Below are positions 15,545-24,391 of a stretch of DNA of 64,000 bases, one piece after another. The notes beneath the pieces were generated by a model. It was not told where the DNA came from. It saw nothing but the letters and a program-made list of their open reading frames with translations, and searched no databases. Every line of letters starts with the position of its first letter. Positions within the stretch are counted from its first letter, which is position 1. Source of the DNA: Actinomadura parmotrematis (GTDB lineage Bacteria > Actinomycetota > Actinomycetes > Streptosporangiales > Streptosporangiaceae); the NCBI RefSeq assembly GCF_019458805.1, contig NZ_JAIBOA010000026.1, forward strand, positions 54,091 through 118,090. Reading direction: 5' to 3'. The position numbers were made by a program, and so were the translations under genes.

Positions 15545-16222
15545 TCAGACGGCCTTCAGCGCCTCGATGACGCTGGACAGATGGCGGCGGGCGGCTCGCT
15601 CGGCCGCCTCCGGCGCGTGCGCGCAGATCTCCTCGATGATCGCCAGGTGCTCGACCAGCGAGACGTTCGGGCGGCCGGGCACCAGGGCGAGCCGGAAGCG
15701 GTGCCGGACGTTCTGGCCGCGCAGCCGCTCCAGCACCGCCGCCGCCGTCGCCTGCCCGCTGATCTCCACGATGCGCCGGTGCAGCTCGGCGTTCAGCTCC
15801 GAGTAGCGCAGCACGTGCCCCTCGGCGACGGCGGCGCGCATGGCCTCGCCGAGCGCGCGCAGCTCGGCCGCCTCGGCGTCGGTGACGCGCTCGGCGGCCT
15901 TGGCTGCGCAGAGCCCCTCCACCACCATGCGGACCTCGGAGATCTCCACGGCCTCCGCGACGGTGACCGCGCGCACCCGGGCGCCGCGGTGCTGGACGCG
16001 CTCCACCAGGCCCTCGTTGGTCAGCTCGAACAGCGCCGACCGCACGCTGCTGCGGCTCACCCCGAACTGGCGGGACAGGTCGGCCTCGACGAGGCGCTGG
16101 TTGGGCGCGAAGTCGCCCCGCACGATCGCCGCGCGGATCTCGGCGGTGACGTCCGGGGCGGGGGCGCCGGGGTCGCCGGGGGCGCCGTCGGGGGAGGTCG
16201 CGGTCTGCTCGTGCGCTGGCAT
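15545..16222 (-). CDS. GntR-family (FCD/FadR subclass) regulator of the aromatic operon
   Basis: A 225-residue regulator. Winged HTH at about 25-95: EIRAAIVRGDFAPNQRLVEA, DLSRQFGVSRSSVRSALFEL and GLVERVQHRGARV. It is followed by an all-helical FCD effector domain with SELNAELHRRIVEISG (the D/N-x-x-x-H metal or ligand position) and EHLAIIEEICAHAPEAAERA, carrying the conserved His. Such proteins usually repress aromatic-acid degradation and are released by a pathway acid. Three palindromes of matching design sit before this gene, before galB and before the dehydrogenase gene. Confidence 0.92.
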   Translation of the reverse strand: MPAHEQTATSPDGAPGDPGAPAPDVTAEIRAAIVRGDFAPNQRLVEADLSRQFGVSRSSVRSALFELTNEGLVERVQHRGARVRAVTVAEAVEISEVRMVVEGLCAAKAAERVTDAEAAELRALGEAMRAAVAEGHVLRYSELNAELHRRIVEISGQATAAAVLERLRGQNVRHRFRLALVPGRPNVSLVEHLAIIEEICAHAPEAAERAARRHLSSVIEALKAV

Positions 16223-16272
16223 ACATCCTCGTTCGGGGCGTCACGCAAGATACGCGCCGTTCTCGGCGCCGG

Positions 16273-16286
16273 GATCGTCGACGATC
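16273..16286. promoter_or_regulatory. GntR-family operator upstream of gntR (autoregulation)
   Basis: GATCGTCGACGATC is a perfect 14-bp palindrome 51 bp upstream of the gntR start and matches the other two boxes, predicting autoregulation. Confidence 0.65.
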
Positions 16287-16363
16287 CGTCGACCTCTCGA
16301 TGGTAGGTGACGGGCCGTGAGCGGGGACGCGCTTCGCCGTGTGACCGAGGCCTCTCGGAAGGC

Positions 16364-17179
16364 TCAGCCCGCGCCCTCGGCGGCGAGGCGGAGCAGCCAG
16401 TCCCGCGCGGCGTCGCTGACCGGGGACGGCGAGCCGAGCTCGGCGAGCATCTGCGACACCGCGCGCATCTCCTCGGCCCGGCGCACCGCGTGGCGGCGGC
16501 TGCCCTCCTCCAGCCGCGCGGCGAAGGGCGCGTCGGCGGCGGCGAGCTCTTCGGCGATGTGGGCGCGCATCCAGTCCTCCAGGCCCGCCTCCCGGGCGGC
16601 GTGCAGCGCCTCGACGACGGCCGCGGCCATGCCCTTGAAGAAGACGCTGCGCAGCAGCTTGCGGGTGGCCGCCGCGCCCGGCGGCGCGTCCAGCACCTCC
16701 ACGCCGGCGCCGAGCGGGCCGAGCAGCGCCGCGTACGCGCCGGCCGCCGGACCGGACGCGAGCATGGGCGTGCGCAGCCCCTTGCCCGGGACGGGCGCCA
16801 TCAGCGACACGTCGGCGAACGCCGCGCCCGCCTCCGCCGCGATCTCGCCGAGGCGCCGCTTCAGGCCCGGCGAGCCGGTGTTGAGGTCGGCCCACACCGC
16901 GCCCGGCGCGACGCCCGGCAGCCCGGCGCGCAGGGCGTCCTCGGCGGCCTCGGCGCTGTTGACGCTGAGCACGACGGCGGCGCCGGCCGCGGCGTCCGCC
17001 TCGCCGTCGCAGGCCGTCAGATCGGCGCCCGCCCGCACCGCCGGGTCGTAGCCGCGCACCCGCGCCCCGGCGGCGGCGAGGTCGGCCGAGATCGCGCCGC
17101 CGGCCTCGCCGAGGCCGAGGACCGCCACGACCGGCGGGCCCGCGCCCGCCCCGCCCTGCCGCCGCCCGCTCTCCGCCAT
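16364..17179 (-). CDS. NAD(P)-dependent dehydrogenase, 6-phosphogluconate-dehydrogenase-like (DUF1932)
   Basis: A 271-residue protein. The N-terminal Rossmann fold contains VVAVLGLGEAGGAISADL at about 17-34. WADLNTGSPGLKRRLGEIA and FADVSLMAPVPGKG follow, the substrate region of beta-hydroxyacid dehydrogenases, and then a helical DUF1932-type domain with RKLLRSVFFKGMAAAVVEAL including the expected catalytic Lys. It probably oxidises or reduces a hydroxy/keto acid that feeds or leaves the ring-cleavage pathway. It is transcribed from its own promoter with the same GntR box. The exact reaction is unknown. Confidence 0.8.
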   Translation of the reverse strand: MAESGRRQGGAGAGPPVVAVLGLGEAGGAISADLAAAGARVRGYDPAVRAGADLTACDGEADAAAGAAVVLSVNSAEAAEDALRAGLPGVAPGAVWADLNTGSPGLKRRLGEIAAEAGAAFADVSLMAPVPGKGLRTPMLASGPAAGAYAALLGPLGAGVEVLDAPPGAAATRKLLRSVFFKGMAAAVVEALHAAREAGLEDWMRAHIAEELAAADAPFAARLEEGSRRHAVRRAEEMRAVSQMLAELGSPSPVSDAARDWLLRLAAEGAG

Positions 17180-17205
17180 CGCCGGACCTCCTCACCCACC
17201 GAAGC

Positions 17206-17217
17206 ATTGTCGACAAT
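17206..17217. promoter_or_regulatory. GntR-family operator upstream of the dehydrogenase gene
   Basis: ATTGTCGACAAT is a perfect 12-bp palindrome 27 bp upstream of the start at 17179, the third member of the [GC]AT[TC]GTC[AG]AC[AG]ATC set. Confidence 0.7.
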
Positions 17218-17265
17218 CATGTCAACATCTGCCGCGTCCCACCAGCCCCTTCCGAGGCGATAATC

Positions 17266-17282
17266 CCTACTTTCCAGGTAGG
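17266..17282. promoter_or_regulatory. CCTAC-N7-GTAGG inverted repeat before the transporter/monooxygenase operon
   Basis: The repeat is CCTAC, seven bases, GTAGG. Flanking bases extend the symmetry to AATCCCTAC and GTAGGTATT. A possible -35 TTGACT follows at 17286-17291. The same 5-7-5 architecture, also starting CCTACTT, occurs at 41401-41417 before the second monooxygenase operon and, as far as could be seen by eye, nowhere else in the window. Confidence 0.6.
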
Positions 17283-17395
17283 TATTGACTGTTAACCGGC
17301 GGGCTGGTTACGGTGACCGCGGCTCCCGCCCCGGCGGCCCCCGCCGGGCCCCCCTCAGTCCCCCCTCCCGCCCTGCCTGACAGGAGAAACACTCC

Positions 17396-19009
17396 TTGAG
17401 ACCGACGCCGCACCGCCTCCCCGGCCGCCCCGCGGCCGCCACCGCCCTCGCCGCCGCGGCCCTCCTCGCGAGCGCCTGCGGCTCCGACAGCTCCGCGAGC
17501 GGGTCCGGCACCCCCGTGCAGGGCGGCACGCTCACCTTCGCGGTGGGCTCGGACCTCGGCTGCATCGACCCGCAGCAGGCCGGCAGCAACGACACGATCT
17601 ACTCCCTGCGGCAGATCGTGGACTCGCTGACCGACCAGGACCCGGCCAGCGGGAAGATCGTCCCGTGGCTGGCGCAGAGCTGGACGATCAGCGCCGACGC
17701 CCGCGAGTTCACCTTCAAGCTGCGCCCCGGCGTCACGTTCAGCGACGGCAGCCCGCTGAACGCCCAGGCCGTCAAGGACAACTTCGACGCCATCCCGAAG
17801 CTCGGCGTGCGCGCCGTCCTCGGCGCCGGGTACCTCACCGGCTACGCGGGCACCACCGTCGTCGACGACCTCACCGCCAAGGTGCGGTTCAAGCAGCCGA
17901 ACGCCCAGTTCCTCCAGGCGACCTCGACGTTCTCGCTCGCCATCGAGTCCAGCGCGAGCACCAAGAAGACGCCCGAGCAGAAGTGCAGCCAGGGCGTCAG
18001 CGGCTCCGGCCCGTTCACCATCTCCTCCTACACCGCCGGCCAGTCGACCGCGCTGGCGCGCCGGTCCGGCTACAACTGGGGCTCCTCGCTCTGGAAGAAG
18101 AAGGGCGAGGCGTACCTGGCCAAGGCCGTCTTCAAGGTGGTGCCCGAGGCGGGCGTCCGCACCGGCAGCCTGCAGTCGGGCCAGGTCGACGCGATCGGCG
18201 CCGTCGGCCTCGCCGACGAGTCGGCGCTGAAGGGCGCCGGGGTGCGCCTGCAGTCGCGCGCCAACCCCGGCGTCGTCTTCGGGATCTCGCTGAACAACTC
18301 CCGGCCGGTGTTCAAGGACGAGAAGGTCCGGCAGGCGCTGCAGACCTCCATCGACCGGGCCCAGATCGCGAGCACCATCTTCCCGACCGGCACCAAGCAG
18401 GCGACGAGCGTCCTCGCGCACACCACGCCCTACTACACCGACCTCGGCTCCGCGCTCGCCTACGACAAGGCCAAGACCGCCGCCGCGCTCGACGCGGCCG
18501 GCTGGAAGGCCGGCTCCGACGGGATCCGGCAGAAGGACGGCACCCGGCTGTCGTTCGAGCTCGGCTGGTTCGCCAACGCCGCCACCAACCAGCCCACGCT
18601 GGAGCTGATCCAGCAGCAGCTCAAGGCCGTCGGCGTCGAGGCCAAGCTGAAGCAGTACCAGATCGCGCAGCTCACGCAGGTCCAGCAGGGCGGCCAGTTC
18701 GACGCGCTGTGGGGCAACATCACCCGCGCCGACCCCGACATCCTGCGCACCAGCTACTCCACCAAGCTCGCCAACCTGTACCGGATCCCGGTGACCGACC
18801 TGGACGGGCTGCTGGACAAGCAGGCCGCCACCGTCGACACCGCCGAGCGGGCCAAGCTCGTCACCCAGGCGCAGCAGGAGATCGTGCAGCACGCCTACGT
18901 GCTGCCGGTGGTGGAGCTGCAGACCGAGCTCGGCGTCGGCAAGAAGGTGCACGACCTGGCCTTCGAGGCGTCCAGCCGGATCCAGCTGCACGACACCTGG
19001 ATCGGCTGA
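17396..19009 (+). CDS. ABC transporter substrate-binding lipoprotein, family 5 (oligopeptide/nickel type)
   Basis: A 537-residue extracytoplasmic binding protein. The signal peptide ends in the lipobox LLASAC with lipidated Cys28. The mature protein has the SBP_bac_5 layout: GGTLTFAVGSDLGCIDPQQA, then WLAQSWTISADAREFTFKLR and GVTFSDGSPLNAQAVKDNFD, and the late region VRQALQTSIDRAQIA. It captures a solute outside the membrane for the following permeases. The TTG start is supported by AGGAG ten bases upstream. First gene of an operon with two permeases, a double ATPase, DUF1684 and three flavin monooxygenases, so the cargo is probably their substrate rather than a peptide. Confidence 0.93.
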   Translation: MRPTPHRLPGRPAAATALAAAALLASACGSDSSASGSGTPVQGGTLTFAVGSDLGCIDPQQAGSNDTIYSLRQIVDSLTDQDPASGKIVPWLAQSWTISADAREFTFKLRPGVTFSDGSPLNAQAVKDNFDAIPKLGVRAVLGAGYLTGYAGTTVVDDLTAKVRFKQPNAQFLQATSTFSLAIESSASTKKTPEQKCSQGVSGSGPFTISSYTAGQSTALARRSGYNWGSSLWKKKGEAYLAKAVFKVVPEAGVRTGSLQSGQVDAIGAVGLADESALKGAGVRLQSRANPGVVFGISLNNSRPVFKDEKVRQALQTSIDRAQIASTIFPTGTKQATSVLAHTTPYYTDLGSALAYDKAKTAAALDAAGWKAGSDGIRQKDGTRLSFELGWFANAATNQPTLELIQQQLKAVGVEAKLKQYQIAQLTQVQQGGQFDALWGNITRADPDILRTSYSTKLANLYRIPVTDLDGLLDKQAATVDTAERAKLVTQAQQEIVQHAYVLPVVELQTELGVGKKVHDLAFEASSRIQLHDTWIG

Positions 19010-19013
19010 CCCG

Positions 19014-19961
19014 GTGCGCCGGTATCTGATCAGGCGGATCCTCCAGGCGGCGGCCGTGCTGTGGGCGGCCTACACCGTGTCGTTCCTGGTGCTGGACCTC
19101 CTGCCCGGCGACCCCGTCAGCGCGATGGCGGGCGCCGCGCAGGACCAGGCGTCGTTCGATCCGGCGCAGTTCGCCCGGCTGAAGCACGAGTACGGCTTCG
19201 ACAAGCCGATCCCCGTGCAGTACGCCGACTATCTCGGCCGGGCCGTCCGCGGCGACTTCGGCGACTCGGTGGCGACCGGGCGGCCGGTCACCACCGTCCT
19301 CACCGAGGCGCTGCCGCCGACCCTGCAGCTCACCGCCGCCGCGCTGCTGCTCGCCGTCCTGGCGGGCGGCGGCCTGGCGGTCCTCGCGACGTGGACGTCC
19401 GCGCGGTGGCTGCGGCAGGCGCTGCTGTCGCTGCCGCCGCTCGGGGTGTCGGTCCCGACGTTCTGGGTCGGGCTGATGCTGGTGGAGCTGCTGTCGTTCC
19501 GCGTCCACCTGTTCCCGGCGTTCGGCGACGACGGGCCGCGCGGCCTGGTGCTGCCGGCCCTCACCATGGCGGTGATGCCGGGCGCGCTGATCGCGCAGGT
19601 GCTCGCCAAGAGCCTGCTCGGCACGCTGGAGGAGCCGTACGTGCAGACCGCGCGGGCCAAGGGCGCCGGGCGCACCCGCGTCCACCTGCGGCACGCGCTG
19701 CGCAACGCCGCGCTGCCCGCGCTCACCATCCTCGGCGTGCTGACCGGGATGGTCCTGGCGAACTCGGTGGTGATCGAGACGGTGTTCTCGCGCAACGGCC
19801 TCGGCCGGGTCACCGCGGGCGCGGTCGGCGTCCAGGACATCCCGGTGGTGCAGGGCGTGGTGATGTTCGCGGCGGTCGCCGTCGTCACCGTCAACCTCGC
19901 CGTGGACCTGCTGTACCCGCTGCTCGACCCGCGCATCGTGATGGCCGGGAGGACCGCATGA
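19014..19961 (+). CDS. ABC transporter permease (DppB type)
   Basis: A 315-residue inner-membrane permease with six predicted helices. It starts MRRYLIRRILQAAAVLWAAY, the conserved DppB N-terminus, and contains LLPGDPVSAMAG. The cytoplasmic EAA loop is YVQTARAKGAGRTRVHLRHA, and the C-terminus is VDLLYPLLDPRI. It starts with GTG four bases after the binding-protein stop. It pairs with the next permease to form the channel. Confidence 0.95.
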   Translation: MRRYLIRRILQAAAVLWAAYTVSFLVLDLLPGDPVSAMAGAAQDQASFDPAQFARLKHEYGFDKPIPVQYADYLGRAVRGDFGDSVATGRPVTTVLTEALPPTLQLTAAALLLAVLAGGGLAVLATWTSARWLRQALLSLPPLGVSVPTFWVGLMLVELLSFRVHLFPAFGDDGPRGLVLPALTMAVMPGALIAQVLAKSLLGTLEEPYVQTARAKGAGRTRVHLRHALRNAALPALTILGVLTGMVLANSVVIETVFSRNGLGRVTAGAVGVQDIPVVQGVVMFAAVAVVTVNLAVDLLYPLLDPRIVMAGRTA

Positions 19962-20866
19962 GCCAGACCCTGGACGGCGGGCTCGCCGCCGAGGCCGCCG
20001 CCGGCACCGCCCTGCCGGCGCCGCGCCGGCGCCGCCGCGAGGAGACCGGCCTCGCCCGGTTCCTGCTGCGGCGCCCCGGCCTGGTGCTGTCGGCGCTGAC
20101 GGTGCTGGCGGTCGTCGTCGCGGCGTTCCGGCCCGAGACGTTCACCTCGGCCGACCCGCTGGCGGGCGTGCCCGCGCACCGCTTCCAGGCGCCGAGCGCC
20201 GCGCACTGGTTCGGCACCGACGAGCTCGGCCGCGACGTGTTCGCGCGCATGGCGCACGGCGCCGCGCTGTCGATGAAGGCGACGCTGATCGCGGTGGCGG
20301 TCGCGTTCGTGTTCGGCGGCCTGGTCGGGCTCGTCTCGGGCTTCGTCGGGCGCTGGGTCGACGACGTCCTCATGCGCGCCGTCGACGTGGTGCTGGCGAT
20401 CCCGGCGCTGTTCCTGTCGCTCGCGCTGGTCACCGCGCTCGGCTACGGCACCGTCAAGGTCGCCGTCGCGATCGGCGTCGCGAGCGTCGCCTCGTTCGCG
20501 CGGGTCATGCGCGCCGAGGTGCTGCGGGTGCGGCAGGCGGTGTACGTCGAGGCGGCCCGCGCCTGCGGAGTCCGCTGGTGGAACGTGCTAGGGCGGCACG
20601 TCCTGCCGAACGCCATCGGCCCGGTGCTGGTGCTCGCGACGCTGGACTTCGGCACCGCGATCCTCGGGGTGTCGGCGCTCAGCTTCCTCGGCTACGGCGA
20701 ACCGCCGCCGGCGCCCGAGTGGGGCACCGTCATCGCGGGCGGGCGCAACTACCTGGCGAACGCGTGGTGGCTCACCGCGCTGCCGGGACTGGTCATCGCG
20801 GCGACGGTGCTGTCCACCAACCGCATCGCCCGCGCGCTGGACGGGGAGTGGGCGAGGCGCCGATGA
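19958..20866 (+). CDS. ABC transporter permease (DppC type)
   Basis: A 302-residue permease. After a basic N-terminal tail (PAPRRRRREETG) comes a first helix, then the DppC hallmark HWFGTDELGRDVFARMAHGA, the EAA loop YVEAARACGVRWWNVLGRHV and ALSFLGYGEPPPAPEWGTVI. The ATG at 19958 overlaps the DppB stop (ATGA). It forms a heterodimeric channel with the upstream protein. Confidence 0.95.
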   Translation: MSQTLDGGLAAEAAAGTALPAPRRRRREETGLARFLLRRPGLVLSALTVLAVVVAAFRPETFTSADPLAGVPAHRFQAPSAAHWFGTDELGRDVFARMAHGAALSMKATLIAVAVAFVFGGLVGLVSGFVGRWVDDVLMRAVDVVLAIPALFLSLALVTALGYGTVKVAVAIGVASVASFARVMRAEVLRVRQAVYVEAARACGVRWWNVLGRHVLPNAIGPVLVLATLDFGTAILGVSALSFLGYGEPPPAPEWGTVIAGGRNYLANAWWLTALPGLVIAATVLSTNRIARALDGEWARRR

Positions 20867-22539
20867 GCGACGTGAACGAGGACATCGACGGCGCGGCCGG
20901 GGCGCTGCTGGAGGTCCGCGACCTGCGGGTCTCCTACCGGACCGCGGCCGGCCGGACGCCCGCCGTGCGCGGCGTCGACCTGGACGTGCGGCCCGGCGAG
21001 ATCGTCGCGCTGGTCGGCGAGTCCGGGTCGGGCAAGAGCACCCTCGCGCACGCCGTGCTGCGGCTGCTGCCCGAGAACGCCGCGGTGGACGGGGGCCGCG
21101 TCGGGTTCGGCGGCCGCGACCTGGCCGCCGCGTCCGACCGCGAGCTGCGCTCCGTGCGCGGCAAGCGCATCGGGTTCGTCCCGCAGGACCCCGGCGTCGC
21201 GCTGAACCCGGTCAAGCGGGTCGGCGAGCAGGTCGCCGAGGTGCTGCGGCTGCACGGCCTCGCCGACCGCCGGTCGGCGCCGGTCGAGGCCGTGGAGGTG
21301 CTGGAGCGGGCCGGGCTCGCCGACCCGGGCGTGCGCGCCCGCCAGTACCCGCACGAGCTGTCGGGCGGGATGCGGCAGCGGGTGCTGATCGCCATCGCGA
21401 TCGCCGCCCGCCCCCGGCTGATCATCGCCGATGAGCCGACCAGCGCTCTCGACGTCACCGTGCAGCGCCGCATCCTGGACCACCTGGAGCACCTCACCGC
21501 CGAGCTCGGCAGCGCGGTGCTGCTCGTCACCCACGACCTCGGCGTCGCCGCCGACCGGGCGGGCCGCGTCCTGGTCATGGAGGGCGGCCGCGTCGTGGAG
21601 TCCGGCCCGACCGCGCAGATCATGGACGCGCCCGAGGCGCCCTACACGCGGCGCCTCCTCGCGAGCGCGCCCAGCCTGAACGCCGTCCGGCCGCGCGCGC
21701 CGCTCGCCCCCGCCGCGTCCGAGGACGCGCCCGGGGAAGCCCCGCTGCTGGAGGCGGCCGGCCTGGTCAAGGAGTTCCGGCTGCCGAACGCGGCGGGCGC
21801 CGCCCGCACCGTCCGGGCCGTCGACGGCGTCGGCTTCACCCTCCGGCGCGGGGAGACCCTCGCGCTCGTCGGCGAGTCCGGGTCGGGCAAGTCCACGACC
21901 GCCCGCCTGGTGCTGCGCCTCACCGACCCCTCCGAGGGCCGCATCGTGTTCGGCGGCGAGGACGTGACGGCGGCGCGCGGCGGCCGGCTGCGCGCGCTGC
22001 GGCGCCGCGCCCAGCTCGTCTACCAGAACCCCTACGCCTCGCTCGACCCGCGCCTCACCATCGGCGAGGTGATCGCCGAGCCGCTGCGCGCGTTCGGCGT
22101 CGGCGACCGCCGGTCGCGGGCCGCGCGCGCCGCCGAGCTGCTGGACCGCGTCGCGCTGCCCGCCGCCGCGCTGCGGCGCCGTCCCGCCGAGCTGTCGGGC
22201 GGCCAGCGCCAGCGCGTCGCGATCGCCCGCGCGCTCGCGCTCTCCCCCGACCTCGTCGTCTGCGACGAGCCGGTGTCGGCGCTGGACGTCTCGGTACAGG
22301 CGCAGGTGCTGGAACTGCTCGCCGAGCTCCAGTCCGGCACCGGCGTCGCCTACCTGCTGATCTCCCACGACCTGGCGGTCGTGCGGCAGGTCGCGCACCG
22401 CGTCGCGGTCATGCGGTCCGGCCGCATCGTGGAGACCGGCGCGACCCGCGACCTGTTCGCGGCCCCCCGCCACGACTACACCCGCGAACTGCTCGCCGCC
22501 ATCCCCGGCGGCGGGCGCCGACAGGAGGAGCCCGCATGA
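20863..22539 (+). CDS. Dual ABC ATPase (DppD-DppF fusion type)
   Basis: A 558-residue protein carrying two complete ATPase domains. Domain 1: Walker A GESGSGKST at 52-60, signature LSGGMRQR near 166 and IIADEPTSALDVT. Domain 2: GESGSGKST near 337, LSGGQRQR near 444 and VVCDEPVSALDVS. Each is followed by the oligopeptide-type tail (PYTRRLLASAPSL, DYTRELLAAIPGG). The fusion replaces separate DppD and DppF. It overlaps both neighbours by four bases and drives import through the two permeases. Confidence 0.95.
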   Translation: MSDVNEDIDGAAGALLEVRDLRVSYRTAAGRTPAVRGVDLDVRPGEIVALVGESGSGKSTLAHAVLRLLPENAAVDGGRVGFGGRDLAAASDRELRSVRGKRIGFVPQDPGVALNPVKRVGEQVAEVLRLHGLADRRSAPVEAVEVLERAGLADPGVRARQYPHELSGGMRQRVLIAIAIAARPRLIIADEPTSALDVTVQRRILDHLEHLTAELGSAVLLVTHDLGVAADRAGRVLVMEGGRVVESGPTAQIMDAPEAPYTRRLLASAPSLNAVRPRAPLAPAASEDAPGEAPLLEAAGLVKEFRLPNAAGAARTVRAVDGVGFTLRRGETLALVGESGSGKSTTARLVLRLTDPSEGRIVFGGEDVTAARGGRLRALRRRAQLVYQNPYASLDPRLTIGEVIAEPLRAFGVGDRRSRAARAAELLDRVALPAAALRRRPAELSGGQRQRVAIARALALSPDLVVCDEPVSALDVSVQAQVLELLAELQSGTGVAYLLISHDLAVVRQVAHRVAVMRSGRIVETGATRDLFAAPRHDYTRELLAAIPGGGRRQEEPA

Positions 22540-23381
22540 CCGCCGAGACGACCGACCGCACCGCGCCCGAAGCCGACGACGAGTTCACCCGCGGCTGGCG
22601 GGACTGGCGCGAGCAGCACCGTGCCGCGCTCGCCGACCCGCACGGCTTCCTCGCCATCACCGGCCTGCACTGGCTCGACGGGGAGCCGCAGCGCTTCCCC
22701 GACGCCCCCGGCGCCTGGTCGACCGGCCCCGGCGGCGTCACCGTCGACCTCGGCGAGGGCGAGGAGCTGATCGTGGACGGGGCGCCCGTGCGCGGCCGCC
22801 ACTCCTTCGGCGTCCTCGCCGAGCGGACCGGCGTCACCGCCCTGTGGGGCGACGCCGCGATCGAGGTCGCCAAGCGCGGCGGCCACGACATCGTCCGCCC
22901 GCGCCACCCCGAGAACCCGCTGCGGCTGGCGTTCCGCGGCACCCCGGACTACCCGCCGTCGCCGGCGTGGGCCGTGACCGGCCGCTTCGTCCCCTTCGAC
23001 GAGCCCCGGCCGACGAAGGTCGGCGCGGCCGTGGAGGGCCTGGAGCACGTCTACGACGCGCCCGGCCGCATCGAGTTCGAGATCGGCGGGACGCCGCTGT
23101 CGCTGACGGCGTTCAACGGCCACGGCCCCGGCGACCTGCTCGTCCTGTTCACCGACGCGACCTCCGGCGTCACCACCTACGCCGCCAACCGGTCCCTGCA
23201 CCTGCCGCCGCCCGCCGCCGACGGCACGGTGACGCTCGACTTCAACCGGGCCTCGAACCTGCCGTGCGCCTACACCGACCTCGCGACCTGCCCGCTGCCG
23301 CCCGCGGAGAACCGGCTGCCGATCGCGGTCGAGGCCGGGCAGCGCATCCCCTACGAGCGCGCGGCGGCGGAGGAGCGGTGA
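22536..23381 (+). CDS. DUF1684-domain protein
   Basis: A 281-residue soluble protein recognisable by the DUF1684 C-terminal signature FNRASNLPCAYTDLATCPLP followed by PENRLPIAVEAGQ, and the N-terminal WRDWREQHRAALADPHGFLA. No catalytic function is established for the family. Here it is translationally coupled between an importer ATPase and flavin monooxygenases, so it may process or bind the imported compound or a product. The two conserved Cys and the acidic/aromatic surface motifs are present. Confidence 0.85.
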   Translation: MTAETTDRTAPEADDEFTRGWRDWREQHRAALADPHGFLAITGLHWLDGEPQRFPDAPGAWSTGPGGVTVDLGEGEELIVDGAPVRGRHSFGVLAERTGVTALWGDAAIEVAKRGGHDIVRPRHPENPLRLAFRGTPDYPPSPAWAVTGRFVPFDEPRPTKVGAAVEGLEHVYDAPGRIEFEIGGTPLSLTAFNGHGPGDLLVLFTDATSGVTTYAANRSLHLPPPAADGTVTLDFNRASNLPCAYTDLATCPLPPAENRLPIAVEAGQRIPYERAAAEER

Positions 23382-24391
23382 CCATCGACTCCCTCGCCTT
23401 CCTGTCACCGGGCAACTACGCCGACGACGACCCGGCGGCGGGCCTGGAGGACACCCTGCGCCTGTTCGAGTTCGGCGAGGCGGCCGGCTTCGACGGCGCC
23501 TGGATCCGGCAGCGCCACCTGGAGCACGGCGTGTCGTCGGCGCCGGTGTTCCTGGCCGCCGCGAGCCAGCGCACCAGCCGCATCCGGCTCGGCACCGCCG
23601 TCATCCCGATCGGCTACGAGAACCCCTTCCGGCTCGCCGAGGACCTCACGATGCTGGACGCGCTGGCGCACGGCCGCCTGGAGGCCGGGTTCAGCACCGG
23701 CATGCCGCACGCCGAGCTGCTCGCCGACATCGTCCACGACGGCGACTGGCGCGGGCGGGACCTGTCCTACGGCCGCATCGGCGAGCTCCTGGAGCACCTG
23801 CGCGGCGACTACCTCGGCGGCCCCGACACCGTCATCCACTCCCCCGGCAACGTGCAGCGGCCGCGCCTGCAACCGCACCGGCCCGAGCTGCTGGACCGCG
23901 TCTGGTACGGGGCGACGAGCCTGCGCTCGGCGCGCTGGGCCGCCGAGCACGGCATGAACCTGCTCACCGGCAACATCGTGCACGGCGAGACCAGCGACGA
24001 CTTCGTCACCGCCCAGGTCGCGATCATCGAGGAGTACCGGCGGCTCCGGCCGGCCGGGCGGATCGCGCTCGGCCGCGTCGTCGTCCCGCTGGACGGCGCG
24101 GACGCCGCGACCCGCCGCCGCTACCTCGGCTACGCGGCGGCCCGGCACGACCGGACGCTCCGCCCGCACGGCGACCGCCGCACCCTGTTCGCGCCCGACC
24201 TCGTCGGCACCGCCGCCGAGATCGTCGAGCGGCTGGCCGGCGACGCGGCGGTGGCCGCCGCGACCGAGCTGCGCCTCGAACTGCCCTACGAGTTCGACCG
24301 CCGCGACTACGAGCAGATCCTCCAGGACGTCCGCGCGTCCGTCGCCCCGCACCTGGGCTGGCGGCCCGACCGCACGGAGGTGCCGGCATGA
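23378..24391 (+). CDS. LLM-class flavin-dependent oxidoreductase
   Basis: A 337-residue single-domain luciferase-like (TIM-barrel) protein: GFDGAWIRQRHLEHGVSSAP, SRIRLGTAVIPIGYENPFRL (flavin-contacting strands), LDALAHGRLEAGFSTGM and VGTAAEIVERLAG. The family uses reduced FMN or F420 and O2 to oxygenate or cleave substrates. The GTG start at 23378 overlaps the DUF1684 stop. It is the first of three such proteins in the operon. Cofactor (FMN or F420) and substrate cannot be decided from the sequence alone. Confidence 0.88.
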   Translation: MTIDSLAFLSPGNYADDDPAAGLEDTLRLFEFGEAAGFDGAWIRQRHLEHGVSSAPVFLAAASQRTSRIRLGTAVIPIGYENPFRLAEDLTMLDALAHGRLEAGFSTGMPHAELLADIVHDGDWRGRDLSYGRIGELLEHLRGDYLGGPDTVIHSPGNVQRPRLQPHRPELLDRVWYGATSLRSARWAAEHGMNLLTGNIVHGETSDDFVTAQVAIIEEYRRLRPAGRIALGRVVVPLDGADAATRRRYLGYAAARHDRTLRPHGDRRTLFAPDLVGTAAEIVERLAGDAAVAAATELRLELPYEFDRRDYEQILQDVRASVAPHLGWRPDRTEVPA

